Part shown: positions 1 through 10,973 of the stretch, in pieces | How the letters are laid out: every line of letters starts with the position of its first letter | Position numbering within the stretch: position 1 is the first letter of the stretch | The notes under the pieces: generated by a model | What the model was told of the DNA's origin: nothing | The model's database searches: none | What the model saw: only the letters and a program-made list of their open reading frames with translations | NCBI GenBank assembly: GCA_030433255.1 | Contig: JAUIMI010000002.1 | Coordinates: forward strand, 1-64,000 | Direction of reading: 5' to 3' | Source: a bacterium | GTDB lineage: Bacteria; Patescibacteriota; Minisyncoccia; Phycocordibacterales; UBA1006 | Length of the DNA: 64,000 nt | Made by a program: the position numbers and the translations under genes

Positions 1-981
<981 letters not shown>

Positions 982-1032
982 ATACCTATATAGTATCAAA
1001 GATATAATTTAATTACATGTTTTAATAGGTTA

Positions 1033-2160
1033 TTATTTATACAAACGAGGTACTCGATAAGAAATTTGTGAGAGCAATTCATAGATACTCGTATTACTCC
1101 ACCTTGCAATATCAAAAAAAGTTATTTCTTGATGTTTTGATCTACCAACCAAAATAACTTCATCTCCTTTATATGCTTCCCCGTTTGGTCCAATATCAAT
1201 CATCATTTGATCCATACATACGCGTCCAGCAATAGGATATAAATTATCATTAATAATAACCATTCCAGAAACACCCATTGCGCGTTGATACCCATCAGCA
1301 TATCCAACAGGAAGTGTCACAATACGTGTTCCCTTATTCGCAACGAAACGATGTCCATAACCTATTCCTGTACCAGGTTCAATATACTTAAAATAAACTA
1401 CCTCTGTTTTCCATGTCATGACTGGTTTTAAATGAATATCATTAGGTATTTGTATTCCTTCAAAGAGCCCGTACAAAATCATTCCGGCACGAACCATTGA
1501 GTAGTTACTATTGTGAAATAAAATTCCACCTGAATTTGCATGATGAACTAATTCAAAATTGTATCCGTGTTTTTTAAACATAGATATAACAGAATCAAAA
1601 CGTTCTATCTGTATGTCATTAAACTCTGATACCTCATCTGATTTTGCAAAGTGTGCATAAAGTCCTTCAAAGTGGATATTCTTAGACTGATTCATCACAG
1701 GAATAAACTTTTCTGCACGTTCCCAATTCACACCTATACGCCCCATTCCAGTATCGACTTTTATATGAACTTTTGCCTGTTTATTCATCTGCATTGCAGT
1801 ACTATTTATATTTTCTAACTTTTCATCAGAAGGTGCAGTAATAGTTAAATCATACTCAATACAAACTGAAATTTGACGATTACTAATAGCTGAAAGCACT
1901 AAAATGGGAATCGTGATACCTGCACGCCGTAATTCAACACCTTCTTCGGGTATAGCTACTCCTAAATAGTCTGCCCCTAATTTCTGAAACTCTTGAGCCA
2001 TTTCAATACTCCCGTGTCCATACGCATTACCTTTTACGATACATAGTATCTTTTGACCAGAAGTTATTTTTTTCACCTCGTTAAAATTATGATGGATTTT
2101 TTTTACATCAATTTCAACAAAAGTTGGACGTGTTAGTAGTTCTTGGTGAATATTACTCAT
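1033..2160 (-). CDS. alr: Alanine racemase
   Basis: PLP-dependent enzyme that interconverts L- and D-alanine in the cytoplasm, supplying D-Ala for peptidoglycan. The PLP lysine lies in VKGNAYGHG near residue 46. The second catalytic tyrosine is in GIGYGHRF and the family motif VCMDQMMID is present. The 375-aa length is normal. I chose the ATG at 2160 rather than the in-frame ATG at 2229, because the longer form adds a non-homologous tail overlapping the next gene and a TACAAT -10-like box sits at 2169-2174. It is the last gene of a minus-strand run behind the Fur-like and YibE/F genes. Confidence 0.95.
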   Translation of the reverse strand: MSNIHQELLTRPTFVEIDVKKIHHNFNEVKKITSGQKILCIVKGNAYGHGSIEMAQEFQKLGADYLGVAIPEEGVELRRAGITIPILVLSAISNRQISVCIEYDLTITAPSDEKLENINSTAMQMNKQAKVHIKVDTGMGRIGVNWERAEKFIPVMNQSKNIHFEGLYAHFAKSDEVSEFNDIQIERFDSVISMFKKHGYNFELVHHANSGGILFHNSNYSMVRAGMILYGLFEGIQIPNDIHLKPVMTWKTEVVYFKYIEPGTGIGYGHRFVANKGTRIVTLPVGYADGYQRAMGVSGMVIINDNLYPIAGRVCMDQMMIDIGPNGEAYKGDEVILVGRSKHQEITFFDIARWSNTSIYELLSQISYRVPRLYK

Positions 2161-2203
2161 ATATAAATATTGTAGCAAAAAAAAGACATAATAATTATGC
2201 CTT

Positions 2204-3274
2204 TTAGTGATTGTGGTGTGCACATGCACTTTCTAAATTTTTAGTATCACTGCTAATTGCATTATTGAATACGTATGTTGCCAACCACGTGGTGAGTGGC
2301 ACCGCAAGTGTCAAGGAGATAGCTCCAACCAGTGAACGAATGATTTCAATAAAGATAAACTCCTGACTAAGTAAAACAAAAAATGGAATATCAAGAAGTG
2401 AAATAAACATAATCATAGGAAGTGTTGCTCCTACATAGGCGAACACAAGCGTATTAACAAGAGAAGAAATGTGGTCTCTTCCGACTCGCAGCGCCTTAGT
2501 AAAAATATCTTCCCTACGCAAGGTTGTATCACTCGATAGTTCCCGAACAACAGCGACTTGTGTAATAGTGATATCATCCAACACTCCAATAATACCAATA
2601 ACAATAGATGCTGAAACAATGCGAACTAGATTCAAAACACGTTCAGATTCTAATGAGAGAAATTGTATCTCATCACTAATAAGACCTGTAAGCGAAGAAT
2701 ATTGTGTAACCATCCAAATAAGCAGTAACGCTAAAAGAATAGAGCCAAATGAACCAATGAATGACACAAGACTCTGATAATTAAAACCATGGGTAATAAA
2801 AATACTTAAAAAGAGAACACAGAGTCCAAAAAATAAGGTAACAATGATAGGATTAAACCCATTTACCAAAAGTGGTACAAGTACAAAAAAAAGAATGGTA
2901 ATACTTACAGCTAAACTCCCTAAAGAACGGATTCCTTTTTTTCCTGCAAGTAAAATAATACTCAGAATAAACAAAACGGTGAGTAACACTAGCGGAGTAT
3001 TTCTGTTAACCGTCATGAAATTATAGGAATCTAAATCTTTAAAATGCTCTATGTAGATTTTATTCCCAACAGAGAGTGATTCTCCATAACTATCAATATC
3101 AACCAATAACCCATTAGACAGTTGGGTAGTATATAGTGTAAGACCATTTTCATTTGTTGTTGTGTCAGTAACAACACCAGAGAGGTATTCACTCTGAAAA
3201 GAGTCTTGTGCGAATACAGGCAACGAAAAAATAGCAATAAGTAAAATTAGGATTGTTTTGAACACTCTTTGCAT
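2204..3274 (-). CDS. YibE/F-like membrane protein
   Basis: A 356-aa protein with an N-terminal signal peptide (cleavage near VFA-QD, residue 22), a small extracytoplasmic beta domain (about 25-90) and then about seven hydrophobic segments to residue 340. The loop with GVLDDITITQ is typical of the YibE/YibF family, whose transport role is not firmly established. The C-terminus is rich in Cys and His (CAHHNH), which may bind metal. The start overlaps the end of the Fur-family gene by 28 nt, so the two are probably translationally coupled. The link to a metal regulator suggests a role in metal or ion homeostasis (inference). Confidence 0.8.
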   Translation of the reverse strand: MQRVFKTILILLIAIFSLPVFAQDSFQSEYLSGVVTDTTTNENGLTLYTTQLSNGLLVDIDSYGESLSVGNKIYIEHFKDLDSYNFMTVNRNTPLVLLTVLFILSIILLAGKKGIRSLGSLAVSITILFFVLVPLLVNGFNPIIVTLFFGLCVLFLSIFITHGFNYQSLVSFIGSFGSILLALLLIWMVTQYSSLTGLISDEIQFLSLESERVLNLVRIVSASIVIGIIGVLDDITITQVAVVRELSSDTTLRREDIFTKALRVGRDHISSLVNTLVFAYVGATLPMIMFISLLDIPFFVLLSQEFIFIEIIRSLVGAISLTLAVPLTTWLATYVFNNAISSDTKNLESACAHHNH

Positions 3275-3648
3275 AGACCAAATAACTCAAAAATATGATT
3301 AGTAACACTATACCCTTTTTTTTCTGCAATGCTAAGCGACTCATCGGTTATACAAATATCAATGTGATCGCGAGATTTACATTCAACACAAGTAATATGA
3401 TGGTGGTGGTTATCACCCTGAAACTCAAAATAAGAAACCCCATCACGAAAATCAGTTTGGTAAATAATTCCAACATCCACAAGTTTTTTAAGAGAACGAT
3501 ATATCGTAGTTACGTTAATATCTCCTTTTATATGTAAGCGAATTTCTTCGATAGTAATAGGTTTCTGAACCTTATCAAGAATCTCTAGAAGAATGACTCT
3601 TTGTTTAGTAACAGAAATATTATGTTGTTGTAAGATTTTTTTATACAT
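3247..3648 (-). CDS. Fur-family metal-responsive repressor (Zur/Mur-like)
   Basis: A 133-aa Fur-family protein: N-terminal winged helix (VTKQRVILLEIL; helix with TTIYRSLKKL), then a metal-binding and dimerisation domain with the HHHH cluster (about residues 85-88), CVEC (about 92-95) and a C-terminal CKEC that would complete a structural Cys4 zinc site. The family represses metal uptake genes when metal-loaded. The start at 3648 is chosen because 58 upstream in-frame residues are unrelated to Fur and run across the operator. It faces a ZIP transporter across a perfect Fur-type box, so zinc or manganese sensing is likely (inference). Confidence 0.88.
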   Translation of the reverse strand: MYKKILQQHNISVTKQRVILLEILDKVQKPITIEEIRLHIKGDINVTTIYRSLKKLVDVGIIYQTDFRDGVSYFEFQGDNHHHHITCVECKSRDHIDICITDESLSIAEKKGYSVTNHIFELFGLCKECSKQS

Positions 3649-3674
3649 AAATATATCATTACATACACACAATA

Positions 3675-3695
3675 ATTTGCAAATAATTTGCAAAT
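3675..3695. promoter_or_regulatory. Fur-family operator between the regulator and the ZIP gene
   Basis: Two abutting 10-bp palindromes ATTTGCAAAT (3675-3684 and 3686-3695) form a perfect 7-1-7 inverted repeat, TGCAAATAATTTGCA, at 3678-3692. The AAT-N-ATT core matches the known Fur, Zur and PerR box architecture. It sits 17 bp before the ZIP start and 26 bp before the regulator start. Confidence 0.8.
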
Positions 3696-3712
3696 ATGTA
3701 GAGTAGGTGCAT

Positions 3713-4555
3713 ATGGAAAATATCTCACTTATTCTTTTATCTGGATTATTAATATCATGTATTTCAATTATTGGGGTCGCTATCATAAAAACACATGTTC
3801 GTGTTGCTGAATTTGTAAACAAAAATTTGAGAGTACTTACTGCTATTAGTGCAGGAGTGTTCTTGGTAACAAGTTATTTCTTAATCAGAGAGACGCTAGA
3901 AGTTCTTAATACATATCAATCATTTGTTGCTTTTTTAGGGGGAGGTATTCTCTATCTTGTGTTACATAAAATTTTATCCCCTCACCGGCACAACAAAGAG
4001 CACACCCATACACATGATGATAAACGTGCGGCATGGAAAATACTCATTGGAGATAGTTTACATAATATCGCTGATGGTTTATTACTTGTTGCATCATTTG
4101 GTACAAGCTCAACACTTGGTATAAGTAATGCCATCTCTATTGCGCTTCATGAAGCTCCTCAGGAAATTTCTGAATTTCTTGTGTTAAAAAAATCAGGGTA
4201 TACAAATACAGAAGCTGCGTACCGTAACTTTGCAACAGCCCTTTCAATATTTGTTGGTATAGCTATAGGGTTATTTCTTCTACAGAGTGAAACATTGCAA
4301 GCATATCTTCTTGGGGCGACTGCAACATTCTTTATAGGAATAGTATTTACTGATTTATTCCCTATTAAAACAATTATCAAGAATAAAGAATTTTCACGTA
4401 TGTTTTCCGCACTGCTTGTTGGAATAATTATTATGTTAGGAATTACTTCATCGTTAGATCACTCACATTCACATGAGCACATTCATACCCATGAAGAACA
4501 TGAAGAACATGAAGAACATGAAGAACATGAAGAACATTCTCATAATAAAGTATAG
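3713..4555 (+). CDS. ZIP-family divalent metal transporter
   Basis: A 280-aa polytopic protein. ZIP signatures are HNIADG in TM4 and HEAPQE in TM5, the known binuclear metal site. A His-rich loop (HRHNKEHTHTHDD, about 93-105) lies between TM3 and TM4, and the C-terminal tail contains five HEE-type units followed by HSHN, coded by a 9-nt tandem repeat near 4489-4530. It imports zinc, iron or manganese in known relatives. The ATG at 3713 has GAGTAGG five bases upstream; a GTG at 3707 is the alternative. Regulation by the divergent Fur-family protein through the operator at 3675-3695 is very likely. Confidence 0.9.
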   Translation: MENISLILLSGLLISCISIIGVAIIKTHVRVAEFVNKNLRVLTAISAGVFLVTSYFLIRETLEVLNTYQSFVAFLGGGILYLVLHKILSPHRHNKEHTHTHDDKRAAWKILIGDSLHNIADGLLLVASFGTSSTLGISNAISIALHEAPQEISEFLVLKKSGYTNTEAAYRNFATALSIFVGIAIGLFLLQSETLQAYLLGATATFFIGIVFTDLFPIKTIIKNKEFSRMFSALLVGIIIMLGITSSLDHSHSHEHIHTHEEHEEHEEHEEHEEHSHNKV

Positions 4556-4570
4556 AGATAATATAAATAA

Positions 4571-4600
4571 AAAACAGCATAATGCTGTTTTTTATTTTTT
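4571..4600. terminator. Bidirectional terminator
   Basis: Stem AAAACAGC / GCTGTTTT with an ATAAT loop and a T-rich tail. It lies between the convergent ZIP gene and the minus-strand gene ending at 4592, and overlaps that stop codon. Confidence 0.8.
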
Positions 4601-5317
4601 TAATGAATCTAATCTCTGTTGTAAAAAATCAACTTGTCTTTGGAAAGATTCTTTCTTTATATCCCTTAAGATAAACCATGTTGATGCTGTGTCATCTAAT
4701 TTATCCATATCTTCTACCTCTAGATTATTCGTATTTTCAAGAGCTACTTCCAGGTTTAAAATAACATCTGCCAATTGAGTATTTATCATTTCAATATCTT
4801 GTATATAACCAGGATAACTAAAATATTCTGTACCATTTACATATTCACCAATGGCAGCTTCTTTACTCATACCAAGATCAAGACCTGGTTGAATCTTTTC
4901 ATTAAAAATATTTATTAATTCTGTGCGAACAGAATCATATTTTTCATACTGAGATTGATAGGTATCTATTAAATTTTGTATGTTATCTAATACTTCTTGT
5001 TTAAGACTAGGAAAAGTATTTATTTTTTCTTGTTCTTGTTGATTATTAATCTCTTCAATTTCTAATTGAATCTGAGAAATTTCATTATTTAACCTTATAG
5101 CTTCTGGTTCAGAATTAAATTCTTCTTCTATTTGGTTTAACCCTTTTTCTCGAATTTCTGATGATGCATCACTATTGCTAAGTAAAAACATCATGTTCTT
5201 TCCTTCATAACCCAAATCTTTTTTTAGAGATTGTAATTCTTTACGTAAAAGAGATTTCTGTTCATACAAGAGATCTATAGGTTTTTTATCTTCATTAGAA
5301 TTTTCCAAATTTTCCAT
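4592..5317 (-). CDS. Coiled-coil protein of unknown function
   Basis: A 241-aa, strongly charged protein without signal peptide or membrane segment. Long Glu/Lys/Gln/Leu-rich helices (about 15-45, 65-125 and 175-241) predict coiled coils. A central part (about 150-175) is less helical. I do not recognise a family. It is monocistronic, facing the ZIP gene and diverging from ppaC. The ATG at 5317 is the only plausible start. Confidence 0.7.
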   Translation of the reverse strand: MENLENSNEDKKPIDLLYEQKSLLRKELQSLKKDLGYEGKNMMFLLSNSDASSEIREKGLNQIEEEFNSEPEAIRLNNEISQIQLEIEEINNQQEQEKINTFPSLKQEVLDNIQNLIDTYQSQYEKYDSVRTELINIFNEKIQPGLDLGMSKEAAIGEYVNGTEYFSYPGYIQDIEMINTQLADVILNLEVALENTNNLEVEDMDKLDDTASTWFILRDIKKESFQRQVDFLQQRLDSLKK

Positions 5318-5377
5318 ACCTTAATATTAAAGATATCTATCAAATAAATCAATCTGTATCAAATAGATAATATGAAC

Positions 5378-5405
5378 TTGTATTTCTATTACAAAATTTT
5401 ATACT
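5378..5405 (+). promoter_or_regulatory. Promoter of ppaC
   Basis: TTGTAT (5378-5383), a 16-bp spacer and TATACT (5400-5405). The -10 box ends 9 nt before the ATG at 5415, which implies an almost leaderless mRNA. Confidence 0.6.
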
Positions 5406-5414
5406 GGTACAATC

Positions 5415-6350
5415 ATGAATATAGAAGAAAAAAATATAAAAGTTTTTGGTCATCGATCTCCTGATACAGACGCAACATGTAGTGCTATTGTTTGGTCATG
5501 GTTTTTAAATACTCACCGACACCAGAATGCAACACCATATATCCTCGGACCAGTGAATACCGAAGCTGAATTTGTATTAGAGAGTTTTGGAGTAACCATA
5601 CCAAAAACCCTTGATGAAATTCAATCACACGATACCGTTGCTATTGTTGATACAAATAATCTTGATGAATTATTTGAAAATATTAATGAAGCTGAAATTG
5701 TTTCAATTATTGATCATCATAAATTAACAGGAACACTAAAAACCAATCTTCCTCTAGAGCTAGTAATTCAACCGTACGCATCAACTATGACCGTTATGTA
5801 TAATGTGATGAACATTGAACCAGAGGATTTACCTCAAGATATTGCAGGATTAATGCTCTCTGGAATTATCTCTGATACCTTAGAATTCCGAAGCCCAACG
5901 ACAACAGAAGAAGATAAAGAATTAGCGGTAAAAATTGCTCAGGTTCTTGGTATCAATATTTCTGAATATGCAGCAAAAATGTTTGACGCAAAATCAAACA
6001 TTTCTGATTTCTCTGCAGCAGAACTTATTCGAATGGATAGCAAGATTTATGAGATTAATGGAAAACAAACACGGGTTTCAGTTCTTGAAACAACAAACCC
6101 TCAAATGATTATTGATAGGTGTGATGAAATCATTACAGCAATACCAAAAATAAAACAAGAAGATACTGTCGAAGAAGTTCTTTTATTTGCCATTGATATT
6201 TTAAAAGAAGAAGCCGTGTTGTTTGTTTATAATGATGAAATAAAAGCACTTGCTGAAAAATCATTTAGTGTAGAAATTTCAGGAAATACTACTGTACTTC
6301 CAGGGGTTGTCTCACGAAAAAAACAAATTCTTCCTGCTCTGACAAAATAA
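5415..6350 (+). CDS. ppaC: Manganese-dependent inorganic pyrophosphatase (family II, DHH)
   Basis: Hydrolyses pyrophosphate to two phosphates in the cytoplasm and so drives biosynthetic reactions. The 311-aa protein has the DHH-domain motifs GHRSPDTDA (about 11-19), VDTN (about 75-78) and DHHK (about 96-99), then SDTLEFRSPTTTEED, and the C-terminal DHHA2 domain with the SRKKQ substrate-binding motif. All expected metal and phosphate ligands are present and the length is normal. It is monocistronic, with its own promoter and terminator. Confidence 0.95.
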   Translation: MNIEEKNIKVFGHRSPDTDATCSAIVWSWFLNTHRHQNATPYILGPVNTEAEFVLESFGVTIPKTLDEIQSHDTVAIVDTNNLDELFENINEAEIVSIIDHHKLTGTLKTNLPLELVIQPYASTMTVMYNVMNIEPEDLPQDIAGLMLSGIISDTLEFRSPTTTEEDKELAVKIAQVLGINISEYAAKMFDAKSNISDFSAAELIRMDSKIYEINGKQTRVSVLETTNPQMIIDRCDEIITAIPKIKQEDTVEEVLLFAIDILKEEAVLFVYNDEIKALAEKSFSVEISGNTTVLPGVVSRKKQILPALTK

Positions 6351-6374
6351 AAACACCGATTGGTGTTTTTATTT
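6347..6374. terminator. Bidirectional terminator
   Basis: Stem AAAACACC / GGTGTTTT followed by TTTTATTTTA on the plus strand and preceded by an A-rich stretch. It serves ppaC and the convergent surface-protein gene. Confidence 0.8.
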
Positions 6375-9300
6375 TACATTCCATTAACTGTCACTTCTCC
6401 AAGAGCATTTAATGAACCTGAGGTTTCAGGACCAACAATTCCATCAATATAAAATAACTGTTTATCGCGCTGATATGAAGTAATACCAGCATACGTTAAT
6501 GGTCCATAGATTCCATCTTCTGGACCCGAGGTGTATCCAAGAGAGTTCATACATCGCTGAACATCACGTACATCCTCCCCAATCATACCTCGCTTAATGA
6601 GACGGTAATAATTAATAAAACAATTTGCTTGTAATGGATACGTCGCCTCATTATTATCTTCAGCTGTTTCTTCTATTAATTCATCTGAATTACCAAAAAT
6701 CATATCAAGAATTTTCTGGGAAACTTTTCTACTTCCTCTTGTGTCTGAATCTTCATCACATTCTTCGGTTTCAATTTGAATAATCTCTTCTCCAGTTTCA
6801 ATAAGATTTCCATTTCGTGCCTTAAGAATATATTCATATGTCGTTTCACATGATAATTCAGTTTCAGTAAATGTTAGCATGTCAGAAATCCAACTAGAAT
6901 TTTCTCCGGTAGATGTATTTTCAATATAAAATTCAGTTCCTGTTGGATTTCCTCCATTCTCCCAATTGATTTCTATCTCCCCTTGACTCACTTCTGTTGC
7001 AATAGGGTTGCTTGGTGAGTTTGCTAAGGTAAATACCGTCACAATATTTGAATCTACTGATTCTAAACGCACCCCTGAATTTTCAACATAAGAACGAACC
7101 ATTCTACTATATGAAGTATTGGGAATCAATCCAGTTTCAGTAAATCCAGTAATATTTGGTGATCCAATGCTTTGAATAAAATCTAATGTTCCAGAATCAT
7201 AAAGCGCAAAACCTAATTCATAATCAGCAGTATCTATTACAGACCAATCAACACTTGTTGAGGAAATTAAGATATCAGATAAAACTGGTGTTGTCGGGCG
7301 AGTATATACTCTTCTAAATTCTGCTGGCCCCAAGGTATTAGTAAGACCGATAGGATTAGTAGGCGGGTTTGCATTTACAAAAGCCTCAATATAGAAATCA
7401 TAGATATGATTTGCTAATCCAGATGTATAATTAAATGTTGTTATATCAGCCCCAACAGAACCAGCAAGTCCCCATACTCCATTGTCTTCACGTACATAAA
7501 CATTAAACCCATCTTCAAATGAACTTTGATCTAACCAATATACGTCAATGTCATTATCATTATTATGAACAACAGTGCTAATAATCGGAGCATTTGGTGT
7601 AGTTACCACAACATTTGATACTCCTGGATTTGAGAGTAATTCATTATTCACAAAGCTATCACAACTTGTTTCTGAAATATGTGCATGAACTTGAAATTGA
7701 TATTCAGAACCAGCACTTGCAGATGTATAAGTATACATAGTTTCATTTGCTGCAACTGTGTTTACTCCTGGTGTAATTTCATTAAAACTTCCACCATCAA
7801 TACTTACCAGCACACGAAATCCATCTTCATAAAGACTATTATCTATCCAAGATAGATTAATAATAGCATCAGAAACTCTACTTGCCTGAACACCTGTTGG
7901 TTCAGCAGGTGTTGTGTATTCAATATGAGAATAGGTTGGTTGTGAACTTACCACACCATTGTCTGCAAATACAGACCAACGATATAAATTATTAATTGTA
8001 GTCGCTCCATTTACCGGACCTGGTTCAGGTTGACCTGATGTAATAGTTGTAAAACTTGGTGCTGAACAATCAACTCCATCGCACTGTTCAACAGTCGACT
8101 CATCAAAGACGGATCTATTTTCCCAATACACATCAAACTGAGTATCAGAAATATATTCTGAACAAACATTAATAGGTGCTTCTGGGTCAGTATAGTGAGT
8201 CATTGGATCCTGTACCCAAGATGAACATCCTGCATAATTACACGAACGAACACGAAATTCATATGCAGCATTGTCGATGGTATTATGCATATCCCAAGAT
8301 GTCGTATTCGCTGGAGTTGGGCTAACTACTGGCAGTGTCACTAACTGCCAAGAACTAAACCCAGCACCAGTATCTTCTCTGAATTCAACTTCAAATAAGG
8401 TTTCAGAAACTGAAGTATCTTGCCAATTAATGGTAAAAGTATCAGGTGCTCCTTCAATCTTTGTTCCATTCACATTTCCTGGTGCAACCGGAATATCTAA
8501 TAGACTAAAAATCGCAGGGCTTGAAAAGTTACCTTGTAATCCACTATTATCTTCAAATGCTATTCGCCAATAGTACGTAATATTAGCATCATCCATAACT
8601 AGTGGCAGTAGTGCTGCACTAGCTCCTGATAAAGAAGTATCGTATTCAATATCTTCACTACGTGCATTATCAGTTACAGTGGTTGTTAAATCAAACCAGC
8701 CCGAATCCCAGTAATCAACAGTGGTAAAACTTGAGTCTGTTGAAACTTGGATATATGCCCTTACTGCTGTATCTCCGTCACCTTTATATATTGCAGACAA
8801 ATAAGGTGTATAGCTATTTATTCCACCAACTTCAACATTGATTGGATTAGTGTTTCCACCTTGAGCGTTACTGTGATTAAAGAATAAATTTTCTGCTGGT
8901 TCTGGAGCAAGGTTTTGTTGTTCTGGTGTACCAATATTCCAAAAACTAGCATTGTTTGATTGATTATTATAATTCGTTTCAACCCACCCTGCAGATACCG
9001 CGCGATGTTCAATACGTGCTTCATCAATAAATCCTTCATAGGGAATATTATTTGCACTCCCATTTCCAGAACCATCTTCTGAGCCATCACCAAATATTCC
9101 ATATCGCGTAACACCTGTACCTAATGATCCAATATGCTGATCAACGGCTGTATCTAGTTGACCATCGATGTAGATTTTTTTATCTTGTGCATCTGATTCG
9201 TCAAAAACAACAGTAATATAATGCCAGTTTCCATCATTTACAGTTGTAGAACTATTTAAGTCTTTAATACCTCCTGAACTTGATGCTGTATCAAAAGAAA

Positions 9301-10915
9301 TTTTCCCAGCATCTCCTCCTGCATTATGGAAATTAAGCCCAATTTCCCAGTGTTCTGAGCGGTCAAAATCAAAAATACCAGAACGAGCAGTATCAGTTGT
9401 ATTAATCCACATTGATGCAGTTAGTGTATCTAAATTATTGCTATTCGTATAATTTAAACCAGAAATAGGTAATCGAGTCCCTGAGCCATTTAAATTAACA
9501 CCTCGACCTATTTGCGCATTCGAGTCAGTAGTAACCCCTCCAACAATCGTTGTATTAAATAAATTAATGGTACTGTCGCTAAACCCTATAATACCACCTG
9601 AACCACTCAAACCTGGATATGCATATGCAGGTGAATTATCAATACCTGCAACGGTATCTGTCCCCAACTGTGCTAGTGATTGAAATCCATTATTACTGCC
9701 ATTATGCTGCTCAACGATAATGTACCCGAGAGTTTCATCAACAACTGATGGTGAATTATCAGCTCCAGTATGCCGACCAATATAAATATTTGAACCATTT
9801 GCTGGACCAGTTTGCGAACCATTAGAACTCCAAAAAGTCTGCCATTGTCCATTATTATTGGTAAGAACAGATCCCAATACAACAGGATTAACAAAACTTG
9901 ATGTTGGATTAATTTGAATCATACTAGCACTTCCCCAATTACTTGATGAATTTACTCCAGTTACAGTGGCACTACCAGCTTCTAGTGGAATACCTCCGGG
10001 AAGAATATGAGAACCTGCTTCAATCACAATATAATACACTGAGGTATCATCAGGTATTCCAGATTGCGAACTAGGTGTTGGGTTTTGTAAAAAAACATCA
10101 AATCCTCCAGAAGTAAGGTTATCTAATCGTACAACAGCAGGAACTCCGGATGTATATTGTGAGCTAGCAACGACAACAGGATTAGTATATGAATTATCCA
10201 AAGATACCGATGAAATAGAGCCACCAATGGTATTAATAACCCCTGATTCACCAATAACTGAACCCATGTTATCAACAATATGAGTAAGACCATTTTCAAA
10301 GACCCAATACCCTAATTGTTCGTTTGTATGTGACCGTTCTGAATCGGTGATTTGATCTTCATCAACAGCAACATTAACATTAGAACCAATAGGGTTATTT
10401 CCATACCAAACAGACCAACCGCCATCAGAACCATCCATTGCTGCCATGGTTACGACTCCTAAATTTTGAACTTCTGGTGCAGAAAGATCTTCATCAAAGT
10501 GCCAAACTCCACGGTAATCTCCCCAAATATTTCCAGAAACAAAAGGATTCGTTCCTGAATTTCCATAGTAGAGATAGAAAGAGGTATCAGAGCTTGCATC
10601 TAATGAATGAGCTTTAAAATAAAGCTCACCAGTTTCGTTGTTGGTATCTAAAGAAACCAATTCGTAATCCAAGGCGGTCATCTCATCATCAGCCGTAATA
10701 ATAATATCCGAACCATCAGGTTTTACATTTGAAAAAAAATTGCTCGGTAGTAATGATAAATCAAGATACAATGGAATATTTAATTCATTATCAACAACTA
10801 ACACATTATTAGAATTTATTTCGACACGATATTGCCAAGCATTATCATACCAAGCGGCATCTGAAAATTGCGGGATGCATAAAAAAACAATGAGTATAAA
10901 AAAATATTTTTTCAT
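6374..10915 (-). CDS. Giant secreted protein: DUF2341, LamG-like, FN3 repeats, peptidoglycan-binding domain
   Basis: A 1513-aa surface protein. The signal peptide (MKKYFFILIVF, cleavage after SDA) fixes the start at 10915; the ATG 10 codons upstream would spoil it. Domains in order: DUF2341 (about 20-135), a beta-rich insert with two similar units (NPVVVASSQ and NPVVLGS, about 150-460), a LamG/concanavalin-like domain (about 480-655), about six fibronectin type III repeats (about 805-1370), and a C-terminal PG_binding_1 domain (about 1440-1513, with GPLTYAGITSYQ). The last domain suggests attachment to peptidoglycan; LamG suggests glycan or protein binding, perhaps to a host cell (inference). 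Confidence 0.88.
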   Translation of the reverse strand: MKKYFFILIVFLCIPQFSDAAWYDNAWQYRVEINSNNVLVVDNELNIPLYLDLSLLPSNFFSNVKPDGSDIIITADDEMTALDYELVSLDTNNETGELYFKAHSLDASSDTSFYLYYGNSGTNPFVSGNIWGDYRGVWHFDEDLSAPEVQNLGVVTMAAMDGSDGGWSVWYGNNPIGSNVNVAVDEDQITDSERSHTNEQLGYWVFENGLTHIVDNMGSVIGESGVINTIGGSISSVSLDNSYTNPVVVASSQYTSGVPAVVRLDNLTSGGFDVFLQNPTPSSQSGIPDDTSVYYIVIEAGSHILPGGIPLEAGSATVTGVNSSSNWGSASMIQINPTSSFVNPVVLGSVLTNNNGQWQTFWSSNGSQTGPANGSNIYIGRHTGADNSPSVVDETLGYIIVEQHNGSNNGFQSLAQLGTDTVAGIDNSPAYAYPGLSGSGGIIGFSDSTINLFNTTIVGGVTTDSNAQIGRGVNLNGSGTRLPISGLNYTNSNNLDTLTASMWINTTDTARSGIFDFDRSEHWEIGLNFHNAGGDAGKISFDTASSSGGIKDLNSSTTVNDGNWHYITVVFDESDAQDKKIYIDGQLDTAVDQHIGSLGTGVTRYGIFGDGSEDGSGNGSANNIPYEGFIDEARIEHRAVSAGWVETNYNNQSNNASFWNIGTPEQQNLAPEPAENLFFNHSNAQGGNTNPINVEVGGINSYTPYLSAIYKGDGDTAVRAYIQVSTDSSFTTVDYWDSGWFDLTTTVTDNARSEDIEYDTSLSGASAALLPLVMDDANITYYWRIAFEDNSGLQGNFSSPAIFSLLDIPVAPGNVNGTKIEGAPDTFTINWQDTSVSETLFEVEFREDTGAGFSSWQLVTLPVVSPTPANTTSWDMHNTIDNAAYEFRVRSCNYAGCSSWVQDPMTHYTDPEAPINVCSEYISDTQFDVYWENRSVFDESTVEQCDGVDCSAPSFTTITSGQPEPGPVNGATTINNLYRWSVFADNGVVSSQPTYSHIEYTTPAEPTGVQASRVSDAIINLSWIDNSLYEDGFRVLVSIDGGSFNEITPGVNTVAANETMYTYTSASAGSEYQFQVHAHISETSCDSFVNNELLSNPGVSNVVVTTPNAPIISTVVHNNDNDIDVYWLDQSSFEDGFNVYVREDNGVWGLAGSVGADITTFNYTSGLANHIYDFYIEAFVNANPPTNPIGLTNTLGPAEFRRVYTRPTTPVLSDILISSTSVDWSVIDTADYELGFALYDSGTLDFIQSIGSPNITGFTETGLIPNTSYSRMVRSYVENSGVRLESVDSNIVTVFTLANSPSNPIATEVSQGEIEINWENGGNPTGTEFYIENTSTGENSSWISDMLTFTETELSCETTYEYILKARNGNLIETGEEIIQIETEECDEDSDTRGSRKVSQKILDMIFGNSDELIEETAEDNNEATYPLQANCFINYYRLIKRGMIGEDVRDVQRCMNSLGYTSGPEDGIYGPLTYAGITSYQRDKQLFYIDGIVGPETSGSLNALGEVTVNGM

Positions 10916-10973
10916 ATTTTTATTATATACTAATATTAGAGTCATTTAAGAAGACGATAGAGCAAAATAACCT

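Noticed and set aside
2469-3026. Several plus-strand frames over yibE/F
   Set aside because: They lie wholly inside a well-supported membrane protein gene on the other strand.
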